Origin: Jiangella aurantiaca
GTDB taxonomy: Bacteria; Actinomycetota; Actinomycetes; Jiangellales; Jiangellaceae
Direction: 5' to 3'
DNA length: 64,000 nucleotides
NCBI RefSeq assembly: GCF_004349105.1
Contig: NZ_SMLB01000007.1
Location: forward strand, 124,001-188,000
Positions 13,256 to 22,217 of this stretch are shown piece by piece; positions within the stretch are counted from its first letter, which is position 1; each line of letters begins with the position of its first letter. The translations under genes and the position numbers were made by a program. The notes beneath the pieces are model-generated. The model ran no database searches. It was not told where the DNA came from and was given only the letters and a program-made list of their open reading frames with translations.

Positions 13256-15043
13256 ATGGCGAGACGTCCCCGGCTCGTTCTGGTGGCGGGCATCGCCGCG
13301 GCCGCGGTGATCGCCGGCGCGCCGCTGCCGGAAGCGCAGGTCGAGCAGGTGCCGGCGACCGGCCGGTCCGAGCGTCCGTCCGCCGCTCCCTCGCCGGGTG
13401 TCACCCCGCCGGCACCGTCGACGGAAGACGCCCGGGAGACGCTGCGACTGGCGTTCGCCGGCGACGTCCACTTCGAGGGCGCGTACCGGGACGTGCCGTC
13501 GACTGCCGGTTCCACGCTCGGCCCGATGTCGGACGTGCTGAGTGCTGCCGACCTCGCGATGGTCAACCTCGAGTCCGCGCTGACGCTGCGGGGTGAGCCG
13601 GCCGCCAAGGAGCTCGAGGACCCGTCGAACCGCTTCTGGTTCCGCACGGGTCCGGCCGCACTCGACGTGCTCGCTCGTTCCGGTGTGGATGTCGTGTCCG
13701 TCGCCAACAACCATGGGGCGGATTTCGGCCCGACGGGCCTGAGCGACACCATCGCGGCCGCCGAGACGGGCGCCGTGCCCGTCGTCGGCGTCGGGCGCAA
13801 CGACCGGCAGGCGTTCGCGCCCCACCGGGTCGACGTCAAGGGCACCGACATCGCCATCCACGCCGCCGACGCGTCGCCCGCCGAGAGCGCGGACGCCAGC
13901 TGGGCCGCCGCACCCGGAACGGGGGCAGGCCTCGCGTCCGCACGCGGTCCGGGAGCCGACGCACTCGCGGCCGCCGTCCGCGAGTCGGCGCGGACCGACG
14001 ACCTCGTGATCGTCTACCTGCACTGGGGCGAGGAGTACAACGCCTGCCCGACCGAGACGCAGCAGAGCCTCGCCGCGACACTCGGCGCGGCCGGCGCGGA
14101 CATCGTCGTCGGGACGCACGCGCACACGCCCGCCGGGGCCGGTCTGCAGGGCGATACGTACGTCGCCTACGGGCTCGGGAACTTCCACTGGTACCACGGC
14201 CGGGCCCCGGAGAGCGGCGTGCTCCTGCTCTCCGTCCGCGGCGGCGAGGTCGTCGGCGACGAGTGGCTGCCGGGACGGATCGGCCCCGATGGTGGCGGCC
14301 CGGTCCCGCTCACCGGCAGCGCACGGACCGCCGCCGTCAGCGCGTGGCAGGAGTTGCGGGGCTGCACCGACCTCGCCCCCGGGCCCGGCCCCGACGCGGC
14401 GGCCGGCGACGCCGGCCAGCCGCCCGTTTCAGGCGGCGCCGAGCACGGCCTGCCCGACTTCGCGTCGTCGATCGCGCCGATCGGCCCCTCAGTGAGCCTG
14501 ACGATGCGCAGCCACGACCCCGCGACGTGCCCGGTGCCGCTCACCGACCTGCGCCACGTGGTCGTCACCCATGTCGGGTTCGACGGCCGCGCCCGCCGCG
14601 GCGAGCTTGTGGTGCACGCGGACGTCGCGGCCGACGTCGTCGGCGTGTTCGCCGCACTTTACGCCGCCCGGTTCCCCATCGAGCGGATGCTGCTGATCGA
14701 CGAGTACGGCGGCGACGACAACGCCTCCATGGCGGCCAACAACACGTCCGGCTACAACTGCCGCCGCGTCGCCGGCCAGTCGAACTGGTCGAACCATGCC
14801 TTCGGGCGAGCCATCGACATCAACCCGGTCCAGAACCCGTACGTCGTGGACGGCGAGGTGCGGCCGCCCACCGCGCTCCCGTTCCTGAACGTGGACCGGA
14901 CCGAGGGCGCCCCGTCCGTCCCCGGCGTCATCCGCGACGGCGACATCGTGCGCCGCGAGTTCGAGCGGATTGGCTGGGAGTGGGGCGGCCTGTTCTCCGA
15001 CCCCGACTACCAGCACTTCAGCGCGCCCGGCCCGGCCGGCTAG
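13256..15043 (+). CDS. CapA-type phosphoesterase-fold domain fused to M15 D-alanyl-D-alanine carboxypeptidase domain
   Basis: The 595-residue protein is probably exported: a basic start followed by a hydrophobic segment (LVLVAGIAAAAVIAG). Residues about 60-330 are a CapA domain, the fold of poly-gamma-glutamate capsule proteins (AFAGDVHFEG, NLESALT, VVSVANNHGADFG, GTHAHTPAG, YGLGNFHW). Residues about 410-590 are an M15-type peptidase with the zinc motif SNHAFGRAIDIN and the late histidine in DYQHFSAP. Both active-site sets look intact. A joined CapA/M15 chain would link polyanion or phosphoester handling with peptidoglycan cleavage at the cell wall, which is inference. ATG 13256 is the first in-frame Met before the signal sequence. 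Confidence 0.85.
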   Translation: MARRPRLVLVAGIAAAAVIAGAPLPEAQVEQVPATGRSERPSAAPSPGVTPPAPSTEDARETLRLAFAGDVHFEGAYRDVPSTAGSTLGPMSDVLSAADLAMVNLESALTLRGEPAAKELEDPSNRFWFRTGPAALDVLARSGVDVVSVANNHGADFGPTGLSDTIAAAETGAVPVVGVGRNDRQAFAPHRVDVKGTDIAIHAADASPAESADASWAAAPGTGAGLASARGPGADALAAAVRESARTDDLVIVYLHWGEEYNACPTETQQSLAATLGAAGADIVVGTHAHTPAGAGLQGDTYVAYGLGNFHWYHGRAPESGVLLLSVRGGEVVGDEWLPGRIGPDGGGPVPLTGSARTAAVSAWQELRGCTDLAPGPGPDAAAGDAGQPPVSGGAEHGLPDFASSIAPIGPSVSLTMRSHDPATCPVPLTDLRHVVVTHVGFDGRARRGELVVHADVAADVVGVFAALYAARFPIERMLLIDEYGGDDNASMAANNTSGYNCRRVAGQSNWSNHAFGRAIDINPVQNPYVVDGEVRPPTALPFLNVDRTEGAPSVPGVIRDGDIVRREFERIGWEWGGLFSDPDYQHFSAPGPAG

Positions 15044-15064
15044 GACCGCCACCGAATCCTTGTC

Positions 15065-15119
15065 GATCACGGAGAACCGCCCCTTTCGCCGCGCTGGAAA
15101 GGGGCGGTTCTCCATGATC
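15065..15119. terminator. Bidirectional hairpin terminator
   Basis: A perfect 17-bp stem (15071-15087 with 15097-15113) has a nine-base loop and is extended by GATCA/TGATC outside one mismatch. The stem foot is GGAGAACCGCCCCTTTC. It lies between the CapA/M15 gene and the convergent J-domain gene and can serve both strands. Confidence 0.75.
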
Positions 15120-15139
15120 AACGTCATGTGTGGGTTCAC

Positions 15140-15601
15140 CTAGGGGACGAGGACGAGCACGATCGCGAGCAGGACGTGTGGCATCGCGACGAAGAAGAGG
15201 AAGGCGCCGACGATCAGCGGCAGCGCGCTCGCGTCGGACGACGCCGGCGCCGGGTGCGGCGCATCCGCCGGCCGCGCCGCACCCGCCGGGCGCGCTGGAC
15301 CCGCCGGGCGGGGAGCGCGCGGTCCCGGAGAGGGCGAGGCCGGCGGAACGTCGCCGGGCGCGGCCCGCTGATCGAGGAGCGCGTCACGCGCGGCGACCAG
15401 CCGCCGGAAGGCGCGCGCGTCGCCGCCGGTGTCCGGGTGCCCGCCCCGGAGGACCTCGCGGCGGAACGCCTGGGTCACCTGTCGTGGGGTCGCGTCCCGC
15501 CGCACTCCGAGCACCTCGTGCGGGTCCGCGCCGACGTATGCGGTCATACTCATACGACGCCCGGCGGCGGCGATCTGTGACATCGAGTGTTCACCCGCCA
15601 T
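15140..15601 (-). CDS. Small J-domain (DnaJ-like) membrane protein
   Basis: The 153-residue protein carries a J-domain at about residues 23-70, including DPHEVLGVRRDATPRQV and the Hsp70-stimulating HPD triad in GGHPDTGG. A Pro/Ala-rich linker and one C-terminal membrane helix (LPLIVGAFLFFVAMPHVLLA) follow. It would recruit DnaK to the membrane; no client is evident. The glycine/phenylalanine and zinc regions of full DnaJ are missing. The start is uncertain: Met codons at 15601, 15583, 15553 and 15547 are all in frame, and the J-domain begins after the last. It is convergent with the CapA/M15 gene. Confidence 0.7.
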   Translation of the reverse strand: MAGEHSMSQIAAAGRRMSMTAYVGADPHEVLGVRRDATPRQVTQAFRREVLRGGHPDTGGDARAFRRLVAARDALLDQRAAPGDVPPASPSPGPRAPRPAGPARPAGAARPADAPHPAPASSDASALPLIVGAFLFFVAMPHVLLAIVLVLVP

Positions 15602-15651
15602 GTGCCCGGAGACCGGCGCACTGGGAATCCGTGCCGTCTACCCTCCTGCCC

Positions 15652-17244
15652 ATGAGGCGTGCGGTGCCCACGGTCGTGTGGCTGATCGCCGCGGTGCACC
15701 TGGCCATCGCGCTCGCGCAGACCGCGGTGTTCCCGAACGCGCGATCTCCCGACGAGCGCCAGCAGGTGGACCTCGTGCTACAGGTGGCCCAGGGCGAGGC
15801 GTGGCCGTGGCCGGACCCCGGCACCGCGTTCGTCACCGAGGGCGTCGAGGCAGGCTACTTCGTCCCGACGGACCGGCTCCCCGGCCGGCAGTACCTCGCC
15901 GACCGTGACGACGTCGCGCCGCGTGGCGAGCGTCCGTCCTACGCCGACGCCGGTGGCGGCGCGCCGATGGACGAGATGTACAACCAGCTCATCCAGCATC
16001 CGCCGCTGTACTACCTGCTCGGCGGCGGCGTCGTCAGCCTGATCCCCGGCTGGGCGGACCAGCCCCTCGACGCCGTGTGGATGGTGCTGCGCTGGGGCAA
16101 CGCGCTGCTGACCGCCATACTGCCGATCCTGCTCTTCCTGACGGCGCGGCGCCTCGGGCTGCCGGCGCCACTGCCGGTGGTGGCGGCCGCGACCCCTCTC
16201 GTCGTGCCGGAGCTGACGCACATCGAGTCGTCGGTCAACAACGACACCCTGCTGATCGTCGTGTTCGCCGCGGCGACGTATCTGGTGGCCCGTGTGCTCA
16301 CCGGTGACCTCCGGTGGCGGGTCGGTGCCGCGCTGGGGGCCGTCACCAGCCTGGCACTGCTCACCAAGGGCTTCGCGCTGCTGATGCCCGCGTGGATCGT
16401 ACTCGCCTATGTCATCGCGGGCGTGCGGACACGACGGGGCGCCGACGCCGTCCGTGGGCTGCTGGTGGCCGGCGCGGCCAGCGTGCCGGGGGCGCTCTGG
16501 TGGCTGCGGAACAAAGTCGTCTACGGCACGATCCAGCCGCACGGCACGCACACCGAACCACCGGACCTCACCGCCGTCTATGGCTGGTCCGACGGCGGGT
16601 GGGACTGGCTCTCGCGGTTCGCGGAGCGGATGGTGACGCTCTTCTTCGTCAACGACCACGACTCCTCCCGCTCGATGGACGCCTCCTGGTGGATGGCGCG
16701 GGTCGCGCTCGTGGTGGTGCTCGTGGGCATCGGCGCCGCGCTCGTCCGCCGCGGCATCCCCCGTCCGGTCGCGCTGGTCCTGCTGTTCCCGATCCCCGCG
16801 CTCGCCGGGATCGTCGCGCGCGGCTCCTGGGAGCAGTTCGCGGCGTTCGGTAGCACCGGGGCGGCGCAGCAGGGCCGCTACCTGTTCCCCGGCGTCGTCG
16901 GGCTGATGGTGGTCGCCGTTGCGGGGGCGGCGGCGCTCGCGCCAGCGTGGCGGCGGTGGGTGCTCCCGGGCCTGCTGGCGCTCGCCGTCGTGATGCACGC
17001 GGCGTTCTGGCACGACGCATGGACGCTCTACTGGCTACCCGCCGACGGGCTCGCCGGCCTCGGACGGGCCATAGCGGCGGTCGCGTTCTGGTACCCGTTG
17101 CCAGCGGTGCTCCTCGGCGTCGTCCTGGTGGCCGGGATGGCCGCCGCGGCGCTCCTGGTGCGGTGGACGGTGCGCGCGGCGGCCGCGCCGGTCGAACCGC
17201 TCGAGCCGGTCGAGCCGGAACGGACGAAGGAGGCCGTGGCGTGA
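15652..17244 (+). CDS. DUF2142-type multi-pass membrane protein
   Basis: The protein has about 530 residues and ten or more membrane helices. It matches what I know of the DUF2142 family: an N-terminal helix, then PDERQQVD, the extracytoplasmic QHPPLYYLL, an SSVNNDTLL stretch, and WWLRNKVVYG in the second half. The family resembles GT39/ArnT-like glycosyltransferases that use polyprenol-linked sugars, but its activity is not established. ATG 15652 was chosen as the first Met before the hydrophobic segment; an in-frame GTG at 15631 is possible. It overlaps the next, related gene by four bases. Confidence 0.8.
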   Translation: MRRAVPTVVWLIAAVHLAIALAQTAVFPNARSPDERQQVDLVLQVAQGEAWPWPDPGTAFVTEGVEAGYFVPTDRLPGRQYLADRDDVAPRGERPSYADAGGGAPMDEMYNQLIQHPPLYYLLGGGVVSLIPGWADQPLDAVWMVLRWGNALLTAILPILLFLTARRLGLPAPLPVVAAATPLVVPELTHIESSVNNDTLLIVVFAAATYLVARVLTGDLRWRVGAALGAVTSLALLTKGFALLMPAWIVLAYVIAGVRTRRGADAVRGLLVAGAASVPGALWWLRNKVVYGTIQPHGTHTEPPDLTAVYGWSDGGWDWLSRFAERMVTLFFVNDHDSSRSMDASWWMARVALVVVLVGIGAALVRRGIPRPVALVLLFPIPALAGIVARGSWEQFAAFGSTGAAQQGRYLFPGVVGLMVVAVAGAAALAPAWRRWVLPGLLALAVVMHAAFWHDAWTLYWLPADGLAGLGRAIAAVAFWYPLPAVLLGVVLVAGMAAAALLVRWTVRAAAAPVEPLEPVEPERTKEAVA

Positions 17245-18668
17245 CGCCGTCGTCCCGCGCGACGCTCCCGCTCGCCGTGCTCACCGCGATGCTGCTCTCG
17301 GCCGTGGCGGCGCTGGTCCAGGCGCCGTACGTGACCGGCGACGAGGCGCCGCACGTCGACTACGCCTACCAGGTGTGGCAGGGCGAGCTGCCGGTCTTCG
17401 AAGACGGTCTCGAGCACCGGCCGGAGGGCGCCTGGGTCGCGCCGGTCCAGTGGACGGCGCAGCATCCGCCGCTGTACTACCTGCTGGTCGCGCCGGTCGT
17501 CGGGCCGCTCGCCGAGGCCGGCCACCCGGTGGCAGCCGTGTACGCAGCCCGTGCCGCCAACGTGCTGCTCTCCGGGGTCCTCGTGCTGGTCGCGCATGGC
17601 GCCGCGCGGCGGTTCTGCCGCCCCGGCAGCACCGTCCCGCTGGTGGTCGCGTTCATCGTCGCGGCGATGGCGGCGAAGTCTCTCGTCGGCGGCTCCGGCT
17701 ACAACGACCTGCTCGCGGCCGTCTTCGTGACGGCGATGTTCGGCGTCGCGGCGACGGCGATCAGGCGCGGCCTCGACGCCGGGCTCGTCCTGGCGCTCTC
17801 GCTGCTCGCCGGCGGCGCGGCGCTGACGCGGCTCTCGGCGGGCGTCGTGGCCGTCGTCGTCGCGGGCGTGGCCGGGCTGGCCGGGATCGTCCGGGCGCGG
17901 CAGGGACGTGGACGGTGGTCGCCGGTGGCCGGTCTCCTGCTCGGCGGCCCCGCGCTCGTCCTGGCCACGGCCGGCTGGTTCTATGCCCGCAACGTCGAGC
18001 TGACCGGCACCGTGACGGGCTCCCACTTCGACTGGTCCATCGAGCACCAGGGCCGCTCGCCGAAGCCGCTCTGGCAGGTGCTGGTCGAGTACGTCACCTG
18101 GCTGCGGCTGCCGAACCTGTTCTGGTGGGCCGGTCAGCAGCCGCCGCGGACGACGTACGTCCTGTACACGATGATCGTCACCGGCCTCGTGCTGGTCTGG
18201 ATCCCGATCGGGATCGCCATGGCCCGGGCCGTCCGCCACCGCACCGACGGCGACCGGCAGCTGCTCGTCCTGCTGGTCCTGCCGGTCGTCGTGCTGGTGA
18301 CGATGCAGGTGGTGTTCGCCTCGAACAGCGGCGGCGTGTACCCGCGCTACCTGCTGCCGGTGGCGCTGCCGCTGTGCCTGGCGATCGCCGCCGGACTCGG
18401 CGTCCGGCCCCGGCTGCTGATCCCGGTGTGGACGGCGGTCACGCTCGCCGACCTCGGCGGCTGGGTGGCGCGCGAGCTGACCACGCCGCCGGCCGAGTCC
18501 TGGTACTACACGGAGGCTCCGGTTCCGTCCGTCCTGGTCGCGGTGCTGGCCGGTGCCGCCGTCATCGGGACGGCCCGGCTGGTGCTCGCGACGACGGCGA
18601 ACCGCACGCAGGTGCCGACGGCGACCGCGCCCGCCACGCAGGTCAGCGCGCCGACGGCCGCCAGCTGA
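17241..18668 (+). CDS. DUF2142-type/GT39-like multi-pass membrane protein
   Basis: The 475-residue protein starts at GTG 17241 inside the stop of the preceding paralogue. It is a smaller relative: GDEAPHVDYAYQ near residue 35, QHPPLYYLLVAPV, SGYNDLLAA in place of NND, and GWFYARNVELTG. It has about ten membrane segments. Together with the preceding gene it may add sugar residues to a surface glycan from the outer face of the membrane, which is inferred from family. Its last 163 bp overlap the 3' end of the convergent DUF2142 gene, with both frames open. Confidence 0.8.
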   Translation: MTPSSRATLPLAVLTAMLLSAVAALVQAPYVTGDEAPHVDYAYQVWQGELPVFEDGLEHRPEGAWVAPVQWTAQHPPLYYLLVAPVVGPLAEAGHPVAAVYAARAANVLLSGVLVLVAHGAARRFCRPGSTVPLVVAFIVAAMAAKSLVGGSGYNDLLAAVFVTAMFGVAATAIRRGLDAGLVLALSLLAGGAALTRLSAGVVAVVVAGVAGLAGIVRARQGRGRWSPVAGLLLGGPALVLATAGWFYARNVELTGTVTGSHFDWSIEHQGRSPKPLWQVLVEYVTWLRLPNLFWWAGQQPPRTTYVLYTMIVTGLVLVWIPIGIAMARAVRHRTDGDRQLLVLLVLPVVVLVTMQVVFASNSGGVYPRYLLPVALPLCLAIAAGLGVRPRLLIPVWTAVTLADLGGWVARELTTPPAESWYYTEAPVPSVLVAVLAGAAVIGTARLVLATTANRTQVPTATAPATQVSAPTAAS

Positions 18669-20155
18669 CCCGGTGACAGCGGGCTCCACCCGGCCAGCCG
18701 GGCTGCCGCATCTGCCGCGCTCTCCGCGTGGCCCCAGTACATGCCGCGGAAGGCGAACACCAGGGACACCGCCGCGACCACGCCGCCCCCGGCGACGATC
18801 CACGGCACCGCCACTGCGCGCGGACGGATCCCCAGCGCCGCCACGGCGGCCAGCGCCGCGAGCCCGGCGAACAGGTACCGGCCCTGGACCGCGGTGATCC
18901 AGCCGGTCTCGACGTAGTGCCGCCACGCGTTGGCCACGATGCTGACCCAGAGCGCGACCGGCAGGAGCAGCAACACCGCGGCCTCCGTGCGGGAATCGCG
19001 CCGGACCAGCGCCGCCGCGCACAGCGCTGCCACCACCGTCGCGCCGCCCCAGAAGACCACCGGCGACACCCGCAGCTCGAGCCAGCCGAAGTCGCCGAAG
19101 AACGACCGCGTGACGGCGGTGACGACCGTGGTGACGAAGTGGCCGAGCCCGGCGTTGGGCACCGGCTCCCACCGCTCGGGGATCCCGACAGGCTGGACGG
19201 CGCCGAACACCAGCAGGTTGCGCAGCCACCACCACCCGCCGGCGGCGAACGCGACCAGCCCCACGACGAGCATGCGTACCGCCCGCGGCCACCACGTCCG
19301 GCGCAGGTCCGCGAGCACGGGCCGGCCGATGGTGCCGGCCAGCAGGTATGCCAGGACGACCATGGGCACGGCGAACGCCGCCATGACCTTGGTGAGCAGC
19401 CCGACGCCGAGCGCGACCCCGAGTGCGACCGCCGTCCGCCACCCCAGGTCACCCCGCAGGACGCGCGCCACGAGCCAGGTGATGACGGCGCCCGAGAGCG
19501 TCACCAGCGCGTCGTTGGTGACCGACGAGAGGATGTGCGCGGACATGGGGACGAACAGGACGCCGCCGGCGGCGACGAGCGCCGCCGGCCGCGCCTCCGG
19601 GCGGTCGCCGAGCAGGGTGCGCGCCGTCGCCGCGGCCAGCAGTGGCAGTGGCACGAGCAGCAGCACGTCGAACAGCCGCAGCGACAGCAGCAGGTGGTCC
19701 CAGCGGGCGTCCGCCGTTCCGGTCGCGTGCAGCCAGGCCGCCGCGGCCGCGTAGTACAGCGGTGGGTGCTGGGTCATCTGGTCGACGGTGTCGAGGCTCC
19801 AGCCGCCGCTCGCTGGCGCCGGGAGCGCGTTGTCCGCCGCTACCACGAGGCGCTCCTCATCCGGGACCGGCTCGACGTCGGTGTACTGGACGACGTCGTG
19901 GCGGTTCCAGTGCGGCCAGGGGAGGTCGGACTCCAGCGCAGCCTGCCGGCGGGCGCCGTTCATCGCGGGGCTCATCCGCGCCTCGCCGGGCGCCGGCCAG
20001 CCACCGTCGTAGGCGAGCCGGAGGACGCTGTTGACGTGCTGCGGCTCGTCCGGTGCGCGGAACGCAGGCGTGAGCACCGCCCAGGCGGCGGCGACAGCCA
20101 CCACCAGCAACGTGATCGCGGTGAGGGCGGCGCGGTAGCCGGTGGCGTCGCGCAC
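18506..20155 (-). CDS. DUF2142-type multi-pass membrane protein (third copy)
   Basis: The protein has about 549 residues, starting at GTG 20155, two bases past the upstream stop. It has the same landmarks as the plus-strand paralogues (APDEPQHVNS, MTQHPPLYYAAAA, SSVTNDALVTL, WWWLRNLLVFG) and about eleven membrane segments, the last one inside the region shared with the opposing gene. The open frame continues upstream of 20155, but that part reads as Arg/Pro-rich shadow sequence of the flippase gene. It is the last gene of a four-gene operon whose other members make and flip lipid-linked sugars. Confidence 0.82.
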   Translation of the reverse strand: MRDATGYRAALTAITLLVVAVAAAWAVLTPAFRAPDEPQHVNSVLRLAYDGGWPAPGEARMSPAMNGARRQAALESDLPWPHWNRHDVVQYTDVEPVPDEERLVVAADNALPAPASGGWSLDTVDQMTQHPPLYYAAAAAWLHATGTADARWDHLLLSLRLFDVLLLVPLPLLAAATARTLLGDRPEARPAALVAAGGVLFVPMSAHILSSVTNDALVTLSGAVITWLVARVLRGDLGWRTAVALGVALGVGLLTKVMAAFAVPMVVLAYLLAGTIGRPVLADLRRTWWPRAVRMLVVGLVAFAAGGWWWLRNLLVFGAVQPVGIPERWEPVPNAGLGHFVTTVVTAVTRSFFGDFGWLELRVSPVVFWGGATVVAALCAAALVRRDSRTEAAVLLLLPVALWVSIVANAWRHYVETGWITAVQGRYLFAGLAALAAVAALGIRPRAVAVPWIVAGGGVVAAVSLVFAFRGMYWGHAESAADAAARLAGWSPLSPGQLAAVGALTCVAGAVAVGTCVRFAVVASTSRAVPMTAAPASTATRTDGTGASV

Positions 20156-20157
20156 GA

Positions 20158-21066
20158 CTATCGCCCTCTCCGGGCCGCGGCGAGGCCGAGCGCGAGGTCC
20201 GCGACGGTCATCAGCACCCGCGAGGCGAGCACGGCCAGGACCGCGGCGCCGCCCGAGACCTGGTCGGCGAGGACGAGCCCGAGCACGGCCTCGCGCACGC
20301 CCACTCCGGCCGGGACGACCACGACGAGGAACCCCACCGTCCAGGCGAGTGCGTACGCCCCGGTCGCGAGCGCCGCCGTCGCGAATGTCGCCTCGGCCCC
20401 GAGCGCGGTGACGAGGAGCAACAGGTGCAGCCCGGCCAGCAGCCAGGCCAGCAGCGCCCAGGCCGACGCCCGCGCGACGCCGGCGGCACTCAACGGGTGC
20501 TCGAGCGGCGGCCGGCGCAGCCGCCGCAGCAGGAACCCGAGCAGCCGGTTCAGCACGGGCGGCAGCAGGAGCACGACGAGCAGCGGGAGCGCGAGCAGCG
20601 CGGCCCCGTACGTCGAACGGACGTCGGACGGCCCGGAGAGCACCGCGACGGCGGCGACCAGCAGCCCGGTCACGATCGAGACCAGCAGCGCCACCGCCAT
20701 GACCGTCACCGACCGGCGTCGCGGGATTCGCAGGTCGGCCCCGATCTCGGCCGCGGCGACGAGGTTCCATACCCCGCCGGGCAGGTACTTGCCGAGCTGG
20801 GAGAGGAGGAACATCCGCGCCGCCGGCCCGAGCGGCACCGCCGAGCCGAGATCGGTGAGGACCGCCCGCCAGGCGGCCATGGTGGCGAGGACGTACGCGA
20901 GCGCCGTCATGAATGCTGTGAACGCCGTCAATAGAGGCAGCGCCGACCACGCGTCCTGGACCTCGTCCCACCGCCCGGCGATCGCCCAGACCGCGGCGGC
21001 GAGCGCCAGGACGAGGAAGGCCCGCCGCAGCCACGGGTGGCGCGTGATTGCGAGCAGCCGCCTCAT
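20158..21066 (-). CDS. Lysylphosphatidylglycerol-synthase-TM/UPF0104 family flippase-like membrane protein
   Basis: The 302-residue polytopic protein has about eight helices and no soluble domain. MFLLSQLGKYLPGGVWNLVAAA is close to the conserved NxxLPxxxGD/GKYLPG region of the UPF0104 (AglD-like) family, which is found with polyprenol-glycan operons and is thought to move lipid-linked substrates. The start ATG overlaps the stop of the GT4 gene (ATGA). Position between glycosyltransferases and a DUF2142 protein supports a transport or glycan-transfer role, but activity is inferred. Confidence 0.78.
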   Translation of the reverse strand: MRRLLAITRHPWLRRAFLVLALAAAVWAIAGRWDEVQDAWSALPLLTAFTAFMTALAYVLATMAAWRAVLTDLGSAVPLGPAARMFLLSQLGKYLPGGVWNLVAAAEIGADLRIPRRRSVTVMAVALLVSIVTGLLVAAVAVLSGPSDVRSTYGAALLALPLLVVLLLPPVLNRLLGFLLRRLRRPPLEHPLSAAGVARASAWALLAWLLAGLHLLLLVTALGAEATFATAALATGAYALAWTVGFLVVVVPAGVGVREAVLGLVLADQVSGGAAVLAVLASRVLMTVADLALGLAAARRGR

Positions 21067-22217
21067 CGGCTCGACGTCGCCGGCGCCGTGTCCAGGGCGT
21101 CGACGAGCGGCGCGACGACGGCGCGGGCGGTGAACCGCTGGGCCGCCGCGCGGCCGGCCGCCCTCGCCCGCGTGAGCGCGAGGCGATCGGTGAACGTCTC
21201 GATCGCCGTGGCCAGCGCCCCGGCGTCGCCGGGCGGCACGAAGACCGCGGCATCGCCGAACGCGCGCCGCTGCGGCCCGGTGTCGCTCGTGACGACGGCG
21301 CACCCGGCGGCAGCGCCCTGGTACACCTTGTTCGGGACGACGGCGCGGGCCTTGCTGGTGTCGCCGAAGATGCCGAGGCACACGTCGTGCCCGGCCACCA
21401 GGTCCGGCAGCTCCGCGGGGCCGACCCAGTCGTGCCAGGTCACTTCAACAGTGCTGCCGGCGCCGTCCGACGAATCCATCCCGGCCAAGACCGCGCGGAC
21501 CACCGCGGCGTCCTGGCCCGACCCCACCAGCGTCACCCGGACCCGTACACCTCGGCGATCGAGCAGGCGGAGCGCCTCGGCGATCACCGGCGCTCCCTGC
21601 AGCGGCGTGAACAGGCCGAAGAAGCCCACCGTGAGCACGCCGCCGCCGGACACGTCCGTCGCCGAGGCGCGCGCTCCGGCGTCGAACCAGGCCTGCGTCG
21701 CGCCGACCGGGACGACGACGGCGTCCCGACGCCGTCGCGCCGGGACCTGCGCGGCGTGCTCCGCGGTGTCGGTGACGACGACGTCCGCCGCCGCGATCGC
21801 CAGCCGGTCGAGGCCGGACAGCAGCACGGTCCGGACGCCGGTGCCGACGCCGCGGTCGCGGGCGGTGCCGGCGGCGAAGATCAGGTGGTCCAGCACGATG
21901 GTGGCGGACGGGAAGAGGACCCGGGCCAGCAGCACGTCGAAGTGACCGAGATATCCGACGAGCACGTGGCTCGGCCACTCGTCGCGGGTCAGCCGGCGAG
22001 CGCGCCCGGCGAGCGTCAGCCACCGGCGGAGCAGGCGAGCGACGAGGACGGGCAGCAGCCACGGCTTGCGCAGCAGCTCCACCCGTCGCGCGGTGTCGAG
22101 GCCCAGCGGCGCGACGATCTCCCGGACGTCGACGCCGCGCTCGCGCAGTCCGTCGATGAGGACCTGGACCCTGGGGTGCGCGGTGGCGTCGTACGTCCCG
22201 AACGCCACGACCTTCAC
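21063..22217 (-). CDS. GT4-type (GT-B fold) glycosyltransferase
   Basis: The 384-residue cytoplasmic or peripheral enzyme begins MKVVAFGTYDATAHPRVQVL, a usual GT-B N-terminus. The C-terminal half has the nucleotide-sugar binding pattern (GVLTVGFFGLFTPLQGAPVIAEALRLL as a GT4-like acceptor/donor junction, then NKVYQGAAAGCAVVTSDTG, where the family often has a glutamate-rich EX7E). It would add a hexose to a lipid carrier. The start overlaps the GT2 stop by four bases. Donor and acceptor are unknown. Confidence 0.8.
   Translation of the reverse strand: MKVVAFGTYDATAHPRVQVLIDGLRERGVDVREIVAPLGLDTARRVELLRKPWLLPVLVARLLRRWLTLAGRARRLTRDEWPSHVLVGYLGHFDVLLARVLFPSATIVLDHLIFAAGTARDRGVGTGVRTVLLSGLDRLAIAAADVVVTDTAEHAAQVPARRRRDAVVVPVGATQAWFDAGARASATDVSGGGVLTVGFFGLFTPLQGAPVIAEALRLLDRRGVRVRVTLVGSGQDAAVVRAVLAGMDSSDGAGSTVEVTWHDWVGPAELPDLVAGHDVCLGIFGDTSKARAVVPNKVYQGAAAGCAVVTSDTGPQRRAFGDAAVFVPPGDAGALATAIETFTDRLALTRARAAGRAAAQRFTARAVVAPLVDALDTAPATSSR

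Noticed and set aside
18728-21133. An 801-codon plus-strand frame across the DUF2142/flippase operon
   Set aside because: The composition is a random charged/Pro/Arg mix and the opposite strand has clear membrane proteins with overlapping starts and stops.
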